Shown: positions 1-12,400 of the stretch, in pieces
Numbering within the stretch: the stretch's first letter is position 1
How the letters are laid out: each line of letters begins with the position of its first letter
DNA from: Bryopsis sp. KO-2023
Taxonomy: Eukaryota; Chlorophyta; Ulvophyceae; Bryopsidales; Bryopsidaceae
Direction of reading: 5' to 3'
DNA length: 64,000 bases
Assembly (NCBI GenBank): GCA_030272585.1
Contig: BSYQ01000009.1
Coordinates: 3,534,001-3,598,000, forward strand
Notes under the pieces: generated by a model
What the model saw: only the letters and a program-made list of their open reading frames with translations
Database searches by the model: none
What the model was told of the DNA's origin: nothing
Program-made: the position numbers and the translations under genes

Positions 1-379
1 GTCTGTTTGTATGGTTGGCAGCTGATTGGGCTGTGTTGTTTCGGTTATTGTGGGATGAAAGGAAGGATGAGTCCTTTGTGGATTGTAAATTTTCTTGTGG
101 TGGATATCTGGATTCTCAACGATTTGTGCATGTGTGCTTGGTGGAATGCATCCTCTTGGGATTTGGTGGTTTTATTTTGAACTATTGTTATTTTTGAAAG
201 AAGGCAAAACTGCAAAAGACCATAACTTCCTACAGAAAGTTGGATTCGACATATTTCTTTATCCTTACATATCAGATTCTACCACCACCTTGACTGGGAA
301 AAGATATGACCCAAGATCTGCATCTAAAGAATTCACACCCTGCTTAAGCTTGGTTACTTTTTATAGTGCAAGAATGTGA
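1..379. other. Unassigned left edge
   Basis: No gene can be supported here. The short open frames have no recognisable motif and no convincing splice signals. The stretch may hold the 3' flank of a gene outside the window. Confidence 0.3.
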
Positions 380-806
380 ATTCAATAGGCCTTAGATAAC
401 ACTTAGCACAGCGTTAAGATTGGTAGTTTCATGCGTTCGGTTCACTGCACAAATGAGCAATAGGCCCCACTGCTTTGACAAACACAAACCAGAAGATGTC
501 AGAATTTCTTGCTAATTAAAGCAAAAATAATGATGTAACAGCTCTTCAACCTGAAGCAGAGGTCATGGAAGACACAAAAAACTCACAAAAGACTTGTTTG
601 ATATATACAGCGAAATGGATCGAATAAAACTGACTAATGTACCTATGTGGTGAAACCAGGACTATGAAATATTCCTTGAAAAATGAAAACAATATCCCCC
701 ACTTTGGGGTCTACGATGAACCGCACACATTTACCCATTGCAGCTCATTGTTTTCTAATCTTTTTTCCCTGCATAGCGTCTTTATATATGTACATATTTT
801 TGACAA

Positions 807-1958
807 TCAGCTGTCTGCTTTTATTGCTTCAAAAAAATAGTTGGCTGCCGAATCGGTTGTTTTCTCATCCTTGTTTTCAATCTCTTGCCCAGAACGTGTC
901 CAGGGACCGGTGTTGGAAAAACCCACTTCGAACTCCATCGCCAGCTCTTTGTAGACTTTTACAGTTGTTTGGAAACCAAACTCTGCGAAGTAAGCTTTGG
1001 GGTCCTCCATGGATGAGCATGAGGGGGCTGCCCCCAAACCTGCCCAGAGTTTGTTGAAACCATCGAAACCTTCAAAGGTGAAAAAACGTGGCCCAAGGAC
1101 ATCCCCACAAATAACGCTGCCAGGGGTGCAGAGTGTAGCGATCTGCAATGTAGAGTTCACACGACATGCTTGGTACAACCCCTGAAACAAACCTGGCGAT
1201 ATGAATCCATTTTAAAACCTAATGGATGTCATTGGCATGCATCAAAATGCTGAAATTTTGTGTTACTTTGAAATAGCAAAATGGATGGGATGTGTTGTTT
1301 TGGCCTTGAGGCTTTTTGTGTTTGGAGGGGTTACGCGACAACAGACATTGTGGAGCGCGTGCATTCTTATTGAGCGATCAACCTGTGAAACAAATTTTTT
1401 GCACTCCTCCTCCGTCAAGTACATCAGAAGCCCCTCCATGGTCCACACTGACGGCTCCGAGGGGTCGAACCCCGCCGCCACCAACGCCTCCGCCCACCCA
1501 TCCTTCGCCAGATCGACTTCGAGACTCCGTAAATCGCATGTGGGTTGTGCCTGTGCCTCAGCGAAAATCTTGCTTCTGAATTTCATCACATCTGGCAAGT
1601 CCATTTCGAACACCACAACGTCGTTGGGGAAGCGTATGCGGTAAGGCCTTCCATCCCCGCCCACGGCCGCGATCACGACTTGACGGATTTTCGATCTTTC
1701 TCTGGAAGTCGCTCGGTTCACGACACCATCCAGGAAACAGGTCCGTGCAGTGATAATGTTAGCTAAAGCCTGCTGCGACACGGAGTACTCCTCCGCAACC
1801 AAGCGCAGCAGCTCCGTGCCTGTCTCGCTGGCGAACTGTCTCGCCCACGGCTCCGAAAACTTTCGAGTTTCTTGAGGTTTGTCAGACTCCACCGCTCGAC
1901 ACGCAGCGATAAACTGAGCGGTTTTGCCCAACGCATGGTCGTGCAAGGAAATAACCAT
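807..1958 (-). CDS. SAM-dependent methyltransferase, copy 1 (TIGR00027 / leucine carboxyl methyltransferase-like)
   Basis: Two exons are proposed: 1958-1383 (192 codons) and 1181-807 (125 codons), giving about 316 residues, near the usual 260-310 of the family. Exon 1 carries the family's signatures: the SAM-binding segment QVVIAAVGGDGRPYR, then VVVFEMDLPDVMKFR (acidic residue that usually contacts the ribose of SAM), and WTMEGLLMYLTEEE, the counterpart of the family's W-x-E-GLL-YL motif. Exon 2 supplies ATLCTPGSVICGDVLG and a helical C-terminus. The splice is phase 0 with donor GTTGAT and acceptor TTTCAG. The start is the ATG at 1958; the open frame runs upstream without another ATG. The family is mainly bacterial and its substrates are mostly unknown; bacterial ancestry is inferred. 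No clear targeting peptide is seen. Confidence 0.8.
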
Positions 1959-2130
1959 AGTTGGAGAGAGAGAGAGAGAGAGAGCGGAAGAGCAAGACGA
2001 CACTGTTGGGTGGGCGAACAACGATCCACTCGCCGCAAGAAACCCAACGTCGAGCTGGAAGAGGGCTTCCTCCTTTGTGGCTCTCTCTCCCTTCCAACAC
2101 CGACGATACTACCTCCTCCTGAAAAATCTT
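1959..2130 (-). promoter_or_regulatory. 5' flank of methyltransferase copy 1 with GA/CT microsatellite
   Basis: The leader upstream of the ATG carries an uninterrupted GA dinucleotide run at about 1964-1984, read as a CT run on the coding strand. The equivalent leader of copies 2 and 3 has only short CT-rich stretches, so the run has expanded in this copy. No TATA box is obvious. Confidence 0.4.
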
Positions 2131-3379
2131 ACTGGTTCTGTACTACCATCGACTTTTATCCTCACTTCATAAAGTAATTCCTATTACTACCTTGCATGCA
2201 TGCATCAATCTTGTTTTTCATGGACGCTGGATACTAAATTAAGCCGAATAATCGCTTTGTATAGACCCGCACCGGTGTCGCACGAACGTAATTAAAGTCG
2301 CAAATACAGGAGAATCCACAGACTTGTCGAAAAGTCTTTACAAAACCAAAAGATACAAAGTTCGAAAACGTCCCCTCCTTTATACTCGTCTTGACTTCTT
2401 GTTTTCCTAACGAAACTCCGTTGCTGCAGCTCAACACAAAACTTTCACAACCTGTTCCCATTCGTGTTAACTCTGCGCTACCGGCGCACCATGATCTACT
2501 GAAACATTCATTATTACTCTAATTACGTGTAACCCCTATGTAATTTTTGGTTTGGTTTGGTTTGGTAACCCCTATGCTGCGAGTTGACACCGGGAATTGA
2601 TTTCAGCGAGACCCACGGAACTAAATTTTCTGCCACTTTCAGGGGGCACCTCACAGTTGAACTCTCAGATTATTGCCACCGTTCCAGATATCAGAGACTG
2701 GTCCAATCAACACCCACCCACAGACGGTTTCAGCCTGAGGGATAGAAATCGACTGCCGTTAACCACAGCCACATTCTGGCTCACAGGAACCAAGACCGCA
2801 AGCTGATGTAATTCCAGTCAACCTTATTCATTAAAACAACATTCTCTACATTTCCAGCCTCCTCCTTGCCTTTTCGGCGTAAGTTCACATAGTGTTACCA
2901 AAAACCATGTAATTGATGTTTGTTTGTTTGTTACCAAAAACCTAGAATCCACCAACAACGCAAACAACACAAGAGAGGGGCAATCAGAAATTAAATTAAC
3001 GTCATTTCTTAGGCCTGTTAAAAGGGGTTCGGGCAATTGGCGTTCAGCATATAGGTAATTGATCAATTTGGTCGAAATCGTGTGCACACGTGGCGTTTCG
3101 CATGCTTGACAGAACTGGGGAAAGCATATAACGGAACTTTGTGGAACTTTGGACAACTCTTCGTGTTAAAGCGTTTAGTTCACAACAGTAATTTTATCTT
3201 TCCTTATTCGTTCGTTGTTTTTACAGAACAGTAATATTATTCAAAACGAGGTAGTAATGTGGGTGTTGCAAGGAGAGAACCTCTCTTTTACCTGGACGTT
3301 GGGTTTCTTGCGGTGAGTGGTTTGCCCATCCAACACTGTCCCTCCCAACGGCGTGCACTTCCGCTCTCTCCCTCCAACT
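2131..3379. other. Intergenic, between head-to-head methyltransferase copies 1 and 2
   Basis: No gene is seen. A short TTTGG array at 2546-2565 is flanked by direct copies of AACCCCTATG, suggesting slippage. The last 100 bases before 3380 match the 5' flank of the other methyltransferase copies. Confidence 0.4.
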
Positions 3380-3988
3380 ATGGTTATTTCCTTGCACGAC
3401 CACGAGTTGGGCAAGACCGCACAGTACATCGCTGCTTGTCGAGCTGTGGAATCTGACAAACCTCAAGAAACTCGAAAGTTTTCGGAGCCGTGGGCAAGAA
3501 AGTTCGCCAGCGAGACAGGCAAGGAGCTGCTGCGCTTGGTTGCGGAGGAGTACTCCGTGTCGCTGCAGGCTTTAGCTAACATCATCACTGCACGGACCTG
3601 CTTTCTGGATGATGTGGTGAACCGAGCGACTTCCAGAGAGAGCCCGAAAATCCGTCAAGTCGTGATTGCGGCCGTGGGCGGGGACGGAAGGCCTTACCGC
3701 ATGCGCACGACGTTGTGGTGTTCGAAATGGACTTGCCAGATGTGATGAAATTCAGAAGCAAGATTTTCGCCGAGGCACAGGCACAACCCACATGCGATTT
3801 ACGGAGTCTCGAAGTCGATCTGGCGAAGGATGGGTGGGCGGAGGCGTTGGTAGCGGCGGGGTTCGACCCCTCGCAGCCGTCAGTGTGGACCATGGAGGGG
3901 CTTCTGATGTACTTGACGGACGAGGAGTGCAAAAAATTTGTTTCACAGGTTGATCGCTCAATAAGAAACCACACGCGCCACAATGTCT
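3380..3988 (+). pseudogene. Methyltransferase copy 2, broken and truncated by RE1
   Basis: Exon 1 starts at the same ATG as the other copies (MVISLHDHELGK) and is highly similar to copy 3. A 7-base deletion just after the codons for GRPYRMR (near 3703) shifts the frame ahead of the VFEMDLPDV motif. The similarity then continues in a different frame to about 3988, a little past the position of the exon 1 donor. There the sequence switches abruptly to retrotransposon DNA; the intron and exon 2 are missing. A functional protein is therefore very unlikely. The high similarity to copy 3 in the surviving part suggests that the gene broke fairly late. This is a host gene remnant, not part of the element. 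Confidence 0.85.
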
Positions 3989-5216
3989 GCTTCCGGAAAC
4001 AGAACGAGGGCATTCGGCAATTGTAGTGTTCGTCGACAGGATGAGCAAAATGACGCATTTCATACCAACGACGACGGGCGCGTCTGCAAGAGATCTGGCT
4101 GATATTTTCTTCAGGGAGGTGTGGCGGCACCACGGAATGCCGACGAGTTTGGTGTCAGACCGCGATAGTCGTTTCGTCTCAGCATTCTGGCGACGACTGA
4201 TGGAACTGAGTGGGACGTCTTTGAAGATGAGCTCAGCGTTTCACCCGCAGACCGATGGCCAAACGGAGAGGATGAACCGTGTGCTCGAAGAGACCTTACG
4301 CTGCTATGTCGACGCGCGACGGCGCGACTGGGACGAAAGACTTCCGGCCGCCGAATTCGCGTACAACAACGGAAAACATACGTCGACGGGCCACACACCG
4401 TTTTATTTGAACTCAGGGGAGCACCCGTTAGTGCCGATGGCGCTTATCGGAGGTCGACGCGTCGAGAGCGAGATTCGCGGTGTGCACGACATTCTGTCGA
4501 ACATGAAGAATGACTTGGATTTGGCAAAACAATTGTGGAAACAAGCTCAGGAGAGGCAACGGAAGTACGCCGACAAGTCGCGACGTGAGGAAGAGTTCGC
4601 GGTCGGAGAACGAGTTTTGCTGACGACCCAGAATCTGTCATTTGCTGGCAGCGGGATTTCGCCGAAGCTCGGACCACGTTTCGTGGGACCGTTTGAGGTG
4701 GTCGCAAGAGTCGGACAGGTTGCTTACAAGCTCAAGTTACCAGAGACGTGGAAGATACACGACGTTTTCCATATTGTGAGATTGCGGAAATTTAAGGAGT
4801 CGTCAGACTTTCGACGACCTGAACCAGAACCGCCAGCACCGGTGATTAATGAACAGGAACTCGAATACGAAGTCGAGAGAGTGTTGGATCACAAGGAAAC
4901 AAAACGTGGACGGAAGGTGACAAGGAGATATCTGACTCGCTGGGTCGGCTATGGGATCGAACACGATTCCTGGGAGCCGTGGAAGCACTTGGTTAACGCG
5001 TCAGAAAGGGTGGCGGCATACCACCAACTGGTCGGACTCCAGCCTACGAAGGAAGAAGCTATCCTTCGGGGGCGGACGTGATTGGTGGTGACGACTTTAC
5101 GACGATCGAGGCGAAGGATGACCAAAATACCCACAGACTGACGGATCGCGAGGGGGTGGTTAACGGATTGCGTGATGGGTACTACCGCTAGGCGACCGCA
5201 GACTGCTTTGGGTAAG
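3989..5216 (+). mobile_element. RE1: 3' fragment of a Ty3/gypsy chromovirus
   Basis: The open frame at 4026-5081 encodes the back half of a Ty3/gypsy integrase (VFVDRMSKMTHF; later SAFHPQTDGQTERMNR and FAYNNGKHTSTGHTPF) and ends in a chromodomain (YEVERVL ... RWVGYGIEHDSWEP). That order is characteristic of chromoviruses, in which the chromodomain is thought to steer integration into marked chromatin. The similarity starts abruptly at about 3989 inside the methyltransferase remnant, so the element is 5'-truncated: gag, protease, reverse transcriptase and most of the integrase N-terminus are absent. The protein differs clearly from that of RE2, so this is a separate lineage. RE2 is inserted at 5216, so RE1 sequence should resume after 23,209. 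It is a broken fossil. Confidence 0.85.
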
Positions 5217-5388
5217 TGATACGTTGTCGCACTCATTTTGCAGTACGAGTGTGTAGTACGGGTTAGTACGGGTTCTAGGGGTTAAGTTCAGAGAGAACAC
5301 CTTGTAAATTAATTCTCTGGTTTGTAGTGTGTGTGACCCCAGTCTCAACCTCAGCAACGACTTCACTAAAACCTACAGGGACCTAACA
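5217..5388 (+). repeat. RE2 5' LTR
   Basis: 172 bp, TG...CA ends, matching 23038-23209 over its full length. The short length is at the low end for Ty3/gypsy LTRs. Confidence 0.93.
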
Positions 5389-5390
5389 AC

Positions 5391-5406
5391 TGGTTTCGGA
5401 GCCGAA
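5391..5406 (+). other. RE2 primer binding site
   Basis: TGGTTTCGGAGCCGAA lies two bases after the 5' LTR and begins with TGG, complementary to a tRNA CCA end. The same first 13 bases occur next to an LTR of RE3, so both elements appear to use the same tRNA primer. Confidence 0.75.
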
Positions 5407-5890
5407 GCACCCTTCCTGCAAGTCGAGTCTACTTAGTGGAAGAGATCGACAGGAGATTTTGCAGTCGAGGTGCAAAAGATCAGGGTCGGCTAGGTCGAAG
5501 AAGGTTTCCCCTCGTGTCTGGAACCTACTTCGTGTTGCTGCGCACCAACCAAACGCTGGACGAAAGAGAACGCACGTTGCTGCGCTCGATCATCCCTCCC
5601 AAAATCACAGGATCTATAGATCCTTGGACGCTACGACCACAGCACGGCGTAGTAGTACTTCCGTTTGTCGGAGAGTTGTCGACACTGAACGCGGTTACCG
5701 CAGAGCGGACAAAACGAGTCTGCCAGCGGACGTTTCTGCGGACGAATACGTTTCCGCCAGAAATTACGTGCCAGAAACCGCTGCCAGAAACCGCTGACAA
5801 AGAGTGACCAATCAGTCACGTGGATTACCCGCCAACGGAATCCACCAAACGGACACGTGATTCTACCGCCGACGAATCAAGACATCCACC

Positions 5891-8857
5891 ATGAGCGGAC
5901 ACGACGAGCAGCTATACCTGGAATACGGTATCGAAGACAATCAGCAAGAGCGCGACACCCCAGATGGCCCGCCGCTATATCCGCTGATCGTCGCCCAGGA
6001 ATTACCTGCTGTCGGACTGCCGATACAGGCAGAAATGGACCAGCCTTTACAGGCATACGGTGTCCCCGCGCACCCGAACATGGTGGAGGAGGCAGGCGAT
6101 GAGGAAGCGGACATTGGCCCGGAGTTTGATGAGGAAATGGAAGAAGAGCCAGGAGTCTTCATCAATCAACAAACGCAGCACCTGCAACAGAGCCAAGTGA
6201 ACGTGCATAACCAGACCTTGCACGTGCACAATGACGGCCTGCGGGAGCGCGACCTCCATGAATCGCAAGAGCGGTTATACAGCCAATTGTCCGATGAGGC
6301 TGCCCAGCGGACAGCCCAGGTCGCCGAGCACCTTGATAGCCGGATGGAGGGAGCTTGTTCAAGCATGGCTTCCCAAGTACATGATGTGTTGGACTCTACT
6401 CTACAGTCCCGCCATCACCAGATCGAAGGACAGCTCAGTGAAAGGTTGGATGAGCGGATACAAGATCTGGATGCTGCAGCCAAGGGGAGGCTCAGCCAAA
6501 TGGAAGCTGGCTTGGCGAATATCCGTGATGTCGCCCAGAAAGAGGTGGACGAAGCCAAAGAGGCTCAGCGGATATTGGCTGAACAAGTGGCTGACACGGA
6601 CGAAAAAAGGAAGAAACTTGAAGAAGAGTATGACCGGCAATATAACGACGCCCTTTGGGGGTTGGATACGGTTCAACAAGAACTGAGAGAGACGCAGGCG
6701 GAAATGGATGCGGGTCAAGATAAACAGTTCAAGGAAATCGTTCGTGTTAAGTATGATCTCAAAGAGACTCAAGAAAGAGCGGAAAGTTTTCAGAAACAGC
6801 ATCATGCGGAGGTAGCCTATTTATTAAAGGAGGCGGCTGCTGCGAAAGAAGCGGCGGCTAGATTACAAGCGGAAATGGAGGAGTTGAAAAGAAGTCAAAG
6901 TCGGTCTTCAAGGAGAAGCAGATCAAGAAGCTCAACAAGGAGCAGAGAACCGCGGGAAATGTTACAAGACATGCTACAAGACCCGGAAACAGCGCAAGAG
7001 CTAAAGAAGGTGTTTGAGGATGTAGCGGACACAAAGTTCACGTCGAATTTTGAGTTTTGGCGGAAGAAAGATGCTGCAGCAGTTGCCACACAAATGGCAT
7101 CTGCTGCTCAACAAACACCTCTTGTGGCTGCTATGGCGGGAGCAGGAACCAGAACGGTGGCACAACCACCAAGATTGTCCGAAGTACAAATTCCATTCGG
7201 TCAACCGCCCCAAACCTCATCCGGCTTTGCCCCGGATTCAGTAGGTTTTCCGCCAATACCACCAGTATTCCCGCGGGCAAATAGACCGATTACCCGACCT
7301 GCATCACCCCCAGTCATTATTCCTGGAGTGGGGCGAGGCAGTGCAATCAGCGGACAGGGAAATGTACCTAGGCCGATCGTGAGGCCTAGCGCTGTGTTTG
7401 GACAAACACCAAATACAAGACCACCAGCGGTATTACAGCCAGTACAACCGCCACAGCGTACGCAGGCTTCTCCCGTGGTACAAACTGTTCCGCTGACAAC
7501 TCCAACCACCACGTCACCCGAGCCACCTAGAACATTACCCATGCCACCACCAGCTTCTCAGCCAGTGTTATCACATCCATCAATGATTTCACCACCCGGC
7601 TACTATGCCATGGGAGCATCATACATTCGGCCTTCTATCTTAGGTCACTCCGTGAATGTATACGGAGCTCCATCATCCGGAAACCCCTATGTTGGATGGG
7701 GATCCTATCCGCGTATTCCTCAACGCGCAGGCGGAGGAGGCGGAGGAGGCGGAGGTGGAGATGATGATGGTTCCGGTGATGGAAGTGGCGGAGGCCCATC
7801 GGACAGAAGTGGCCGTGGGTCTGCACCTGGACCACATATTGGTGGAGGAAGAGAAGGACCATCTAGGAACCCAGGAGGCGGTCCTGGAGATGGTGGTGGT
7901 GGAGGTGACGGAGGAGGCGGACCTCCTGGTCCCCCAGGCGGGGTCCCTGATTTTATGGGCTATGCACGTCCAGAAAATCGTTTGCTTCACATTCCAAATG
8001 CGGTCAAATTCCCGATGCCGAAACCGTATACTGGCGCTGGAGATCGCTGGATTCGGGATTGGCAGGCAGAACTCACCAACTTCTGTAAGGTTTATGATTT
8101 GGATGAGTCTGTTTGGCTTAAAGTATTCCGCACAAATCTCTCTGGTTCAGCCGCCACATGGCGGAATATGCAAGAGATGCGGATTCGGGAAGGAGTTCGT
8201 CCGATGTTCCAGGACTGGGTACAACTTGTGGAAGAGTTAGCTATTGCTTTTGAACCTACAAGGATGTCCGATGTTTCGCGTAGGAAGCTGCGGAAACTTC
8301 AACAAACGGGGACTGTTCGTTCCTACATTAACGCATTTCGGGATCTCATACTCAGAATTCCGAATATGACGGAGGAGGAGCAGTACTTGACGTTTGTTGA
8401 CGGACTACGGCCCCAGATCCGACATCAAGTTGTTACAATGGTGACAGAAGGAGTGGAAGCGGCGATAGTCACTGCCGAAAGAATCGATTCGTTGGGTGGC
8501 CAATCTCAAAACAACCGCGGACGTGGACGCGGACGAGGGCGATGGAACTGGAATTGGAAAAACAAGCCCAAAGCTGACCAGAACCAGCAAATGCAGGGTC
8601 AGCAACCGCAACCACCACCTCCACCCCAAGATCAAAATCAGCAAATGGGAGGAGGCAACAGAGGTGGAGGCGGCCGTGGCCGCGGAAGAGGCGGAAGACG
8701 AGGTGGCGGACGAAATCGAGGTGGTGGCGGAAGGCAGCAACAAGGCGGAGCTAGAGGCGGAGGCGCATGTTACATCTGCGGTGAAGTGGGTCATGGCTTT
8801 GGAAAATGTCCCAAAGGCCCAACTTTTCAAAAATGGCTAAAAGATCACGCCGCATAG
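5891..8857 (+). CDS. gag: RE2 Gag polyprotein
   Basis: The open frame is 988 residues, long for a Ty3/gypsy Gag. The N-terminal part is acidic and Gln-rich, then roughly residues 100-330 form a predicted coiled coil. A short Ser-Arg stretch (SRSSRRSRSRSS) follows, then a Pro-rich and Gly-rich linker. The capsid-like retrotrans_gag region lies at about residues 690-860 (LSGSAATWRNMQ, FRDLILRIPNMTEEEQ). The C-terminus is rich in RGG/GRGRG repeats and holds one CCHC zinc knuckle (CYICGEVGHGFGKC), expected to bind RNA. The start is the ATG in the context CACCATGAGC. Gag and Pol lie in different frames, as is common in this family. The long coiled coil and RS-like insert are additions to the basic Gag plan. 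Confidence 0.9.
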   Translation: MSGHDEQLYLEYGIEDNQQERDTPDGPPLYPLIVAQELPAVGLPIQAEMDQPLQAYGVPAHPNMVEEAGDEEADIGPEFDEEMEEEPGVFINQQTQHLQQSQVNVHNQTLHVHNDGLRERDLHESQERLYSQLSDEAAQRTAQVAEHLDSRMEGACSSMASQVHDVLDSTLQSRHHQIEGQLSERLDERIQDLDAAAKGRLSQMEAGLANIRDVAQKEVDEAKEAQRILAEQVADTDEKRKKLEEEYDRQYNDALWGLDTVQQELRETQAEMDAGQDKQFKEIVRVKYDLKETQERAESFQKQHHAEVAYLLKEAAAAKEAAARLQAEMEELKRSQSRSSRRSRSRSSTRSREPREMLQDMLQDPETAQELKKVFEDVADTKFTSNFEFWRKKDAAAVATQMASAAQQTPLVAAMAGAGTRTVAQPPRLSEVQIPFGQPPQTSSGFAPDSVGFPPIPPVFPRANRPITRPASPPVIIPGVGRGSAISGQGNVPRPIVRPSAVFGQTPNTRPPAVLQPVQPPQRTQASPVVQTVPLTTPTTTSPEPPRTLPMPPPASQPVLSHPSMISPPGYYAMGASYIRPSILGHSVNVYGAPSSGNPYVGWGSYPRIPQRAGGGGGGGGGGDDDGSGDGSGGGPSDRSGRGSAPGPHIGGGREGPSRNPGGGPGDGGGGGDGGGGPPGPPGGVPDFMGYARPENRLLHIPNAVKFPMPKPYTGAGDRWIRDWQAELTNFCKVYDLDESVWLKVFRTNLSGSAATWRNMQEMRIREGVRPMFQDWVQLVEELAIAFEPTRMSDVSRRKLRKLQQTGTVRSYINAFRDLILRIPNMTEEEQYLTFVDGLRPQIRHQVVTMVTEGVEAAIVTAERIDSLGGQSQNNRGRGRGRGRWNWNWKNKPKADQNQQMQGQQPQPPPPPQDQNQQMGGGNRGGGGRGRGRGGRRGGGRNRGGGGRQQQGGARGGGACYICGEVGHGFGKCPKGPTFQKWLKDHAA

Positions 8858-9242
8858 AGGAGACTTCGCTCCATGCGGCTAGAAGGAAAAGAGCCAGACG
8901 CCGAAGATATAGACATCGCAGACGTCAGAAGCTCCGGGAGTCACGAGCAAGAGAACGAGAGGGGAATAAAAAGACCGAGAAAGAGTCAAAAAGAAATCCC
9001 GCCCAGAGGGCTGAAAATCCGCTGATGAGTACAAAACTTGGTGACAAAGAGCGGATGGATGATTCAAGTACGGTCATCCTAAGCACTTCCGGCAGAGAGT
9101 TGGCGGAAAGTGTTGGTTCAGTACATGAAGACTCTGGAAGTTCCTCCGGAGATAGCAACCTGGAATCTATCCCGCCTTGTGGAGAGAAACAGGCTTCGGA
9201 AGGAAGTGTAAAAAGTTTAGACCGGACCAGCCCAAGGGTTCC

Positions 9243-9437
9243 TGTAACGCGCGCCAGAAAACAAGGGGAAACCCTCGACAGGGGGACACAAGGGTCGGAA
9301 ACCAAAAACACAGTTGGATATTACAACACTAACCCTTCGTGGTTTATATACACTCCAGGTCAGTCATAGCTACCATGTCCCTATGACGTACTCTCACGCC
9401 TTCGACATTTCACGATAAATAGTACCCAATCGTAACA
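9243..9437 (-). repeat. RE3 LTR (3' LTR in element orientation)
   Basis: 195 bp with TG...CA ends (TGTAACGCGCGCC to CGTAACA), repeated at 16771-16965 with one visible mismatch. The 5-bp inverted ends (TGTTA/TAACA) are typical of LTRs. Confidence 0.92.
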
Positions 9438-12400
9438 TTCGCCACCCGATTCACCGCACTAGTGTCCTCACAGGTACGAATCGTTTATATCAAAATCAAA
9501 CCAGCCACATTGCGGTACCGGTTGAAAATAAAACCGATCGAGATTTAACTCCACCACCAACAATCCAAAATGAAATCATAACCAAAAATATCCATCAATT
9601 CACTTCAATATATTTCAATGAACAAAACAACCCAAGAAACCATCCATCAACACATTAGATCACTCCGGCTGTTTCTACAAAGGCCGCTGATTGGTTGATT
9701 CCCTACGCGATTTAAACGCGCATCATGATTCCATCAACTCCCGTCCTCAGACGTCACCCTTGCCAGCTTCTACACAAATCGTATGCAATGACGATCTCGA
9801 AGAAGGCGTTAGCTGTTCCAATGCGAGGCAACCGCACCAATGCCGAACGTCCCATACCGTTCCATTTGCCAGGTCACTCGTTCCATTCACGACTACCGCT
9901 CAGCCGCAGAACTCCACTCGCACCGGCGGTACTCAGCCTGTAACTCTTTCCTGGATCATTGCACCGTCCGTGATCCTCCTTTACAACCTCCAGTAGGTAT
10001 AACTGTCGCCGCAGTTTGTAATGCCCAGACTGACCCATTCAGCCCTGCATATTCTGTGGTATTTACCGCTGCTCTCTCGCTTCTTACATTACTCGTCAAG
10101 TCGTGCGCACCCAATAGTCTGTTTCCACCTTCAGAAATCCTTAGTTTTTTTTTTTTCCTTCATATACAGATTTCTGCTCAACTGAAACTCCTTCAACTTC
10201 TTCTCATTACCGGTGTTCTTCGGCAATGCGTAAGTTCCAGTTCTGCGTACCGACGATCTCCAAATAGAAAACCTTTTACGTTTCTTCATTCCTTCCAATA
10301 TATCCAGTCCAGCGCCAATTCAGTTTTTCCATATCATTCGATTCACAAGAAGCACTTCCACCAAGTCCAGTACCTCCAGGAAGGCACATAAATTGACTTC
10401 CGCTGTTCGAATTCCACCATTGGCCGCTAAGACTGTTGTCTTCTTCCAGAGTGACTTACAGCTGCATCTCTGTCGCAACAATAGCGCTTTCGAGGTAGAA
10501 TGCAAGGCCGTATACGCTGGCCCCTACCACGCTGTACACTCGGCCAACAACACCGAACCGAGTTTGCTGCAGATGAACAACAAGAGAATAAAACCAAAGC
10601 CAGCCCGTCGACCAACTCACGCTATCCAAATGTCTTCACTTTAGCACCCCCTTAAGACTTGCCATTGTCACAATTCTGTGCACCACACTGTCGCAATATA
10701 TCCTCAGGGATCCACCCAACCAGCATCATGCGTCCACGACACATCAAGATGATCCACTGGCTTAAGACATTTCTTTAACCGCCGCCCCAAATCCAGTTTG
10801 ACGACGAAACATCAGAATATTCCCTTGGCAATTTCAACCATACTCAAATACTTGAACAAAAATGTCTTTCTTGATCCACTCATATTTCCTATTGTTCCTT
10901 TTGTTTCAGTAAACCAATCCACAGTACCCCAATCACTGACTCTTTTTTTCTTCCAGTAAATTTCTCGGGGATACCGTCGCCACCCCGTTCATAATCCAAT
11001 GAACGGAAAAACCGAGGAACGAAACAATAAAACAAGAGGCCACAGAATGCTCTCTTCAAAAACCCACTATAGTTGTCTTTAACAAATGCTAATGTCCTTG
11101 TGATGATTCTCGACTCCTCCAGTAGAATTCCAACATCCGTATCCGGCATACGAACCTTCTACTGAAAGGCCGGATAACACTCGAAACCAATCTCCTAAAA
11201 GACGAATATAACATTGTTGGAAAACGCAATACTCAAAAGGTTCCAAATGTTTTTCCGCGAGGACCAAAATTCACTTTCGCAAAAATGAATCTTTCCCCTA
11301 TATGACCCATTCTGTGTAGAGTAAGCACACGGGGGTTTGGCGTCCCATCTAAAACTATGCCAAATCCCACCGTTGCATGGTCTATATCTGGACATCTGAC
11401 CAGTTCGCAACGCACTATCACCCAAATACTTGTCGCATGCTAGGCCGTGTACGCTAGCCCCATCCACACGAACAAGTCCACAGGCGTAGCCACGCCCACA
11501 ATCAAAACACGATCGCCACCGTAATTGATTGCTAGAGACCGCCCGCTAGTCTCATCGAACACTCTAAATGAATTTTCTACCACAGAGAAAAGTTCCCTTA
11601 TTAATTTCTGTACCAACAATTCTCTTAAGGCAAATACCATTGTCAGTCCATCTTATTTCAGCCCAAAAACTTGTAGGTTTCATTCCAAATGCATTCCAAT
11701 CAGATCTGCCACCGTTCTGCACTGGGTTGTAGTTTCTCTTCCTGAAACTCCCGTCAGATTAGCATTGAAATGTACAAGTCACTGATCAACCAACTACCAT
11801 AATTCCATTCAGCTCTCAAGATGACTGCAAATGGGGAATGTAATCATATCAAAAGAATTCTCTCCCACGGTTCTCTCCATATTTATACACCATACGACCA
11901 TTCATGTGAGATGTTTAAAAACAAGCAAATCACCAGTTCTGGCTGCTCTATATTATATATATATTTTTTTTGAACATCTCATTTCAAATCAGAGGCTACC
12001 TGATTCATAAACTCACTCCATCATCCACCTTATGCGGTACCACTCATGCAATGCCGATCAGTTCCATCGCATTGTAGTCTCTTTTTTTTTCCCCATTATG
12101 AACACATGTATCAGCAGTGGTTAAGACTCCATCAACTGCTACTGATTTTCATCATTTCCGGTGCAAAGCATTTCCTTGCTCACTCCCGCCAATAAATCCA
12201 TACTTCGCCACCGAAATGGGGTGTATCATTCCATCCTTCGCCTTCCAGTGTGTGGTCCAAGTGCCGATAGAACTGTGAGATTTGCTCGCACAAAGTTCAG
12301 GGAGATTTGAACCCGCTTCCAGATCTTTAACTTTGCTGCTTGAGCCAGCCACACAATGCATGTATAACGTCTTACCGCGGCTGCGAATCCCGCCTTACGG

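Larger units (their letters stand above)
380..2130 (-). repeat. Inverted segmental copy carrying methyltransferase copy 1
   Basis: This stretch matches 29,400-31,270 in reverse orientation. The match covers the proximal 5' flank, both exons, the intron and about 400 bases beyond the stop codon. Shared landmarks include the GCAGTGAACC motif at the distal end and the pyrimidine-rich leader just before the ATG. The copies differ by many substitutions and small indels, so the duplication is not recent. It moved a whole gene with its proximal promoter, which argues for DNA-level duplication rather than retroposition, because the intron is kept. Confidence 0.75.
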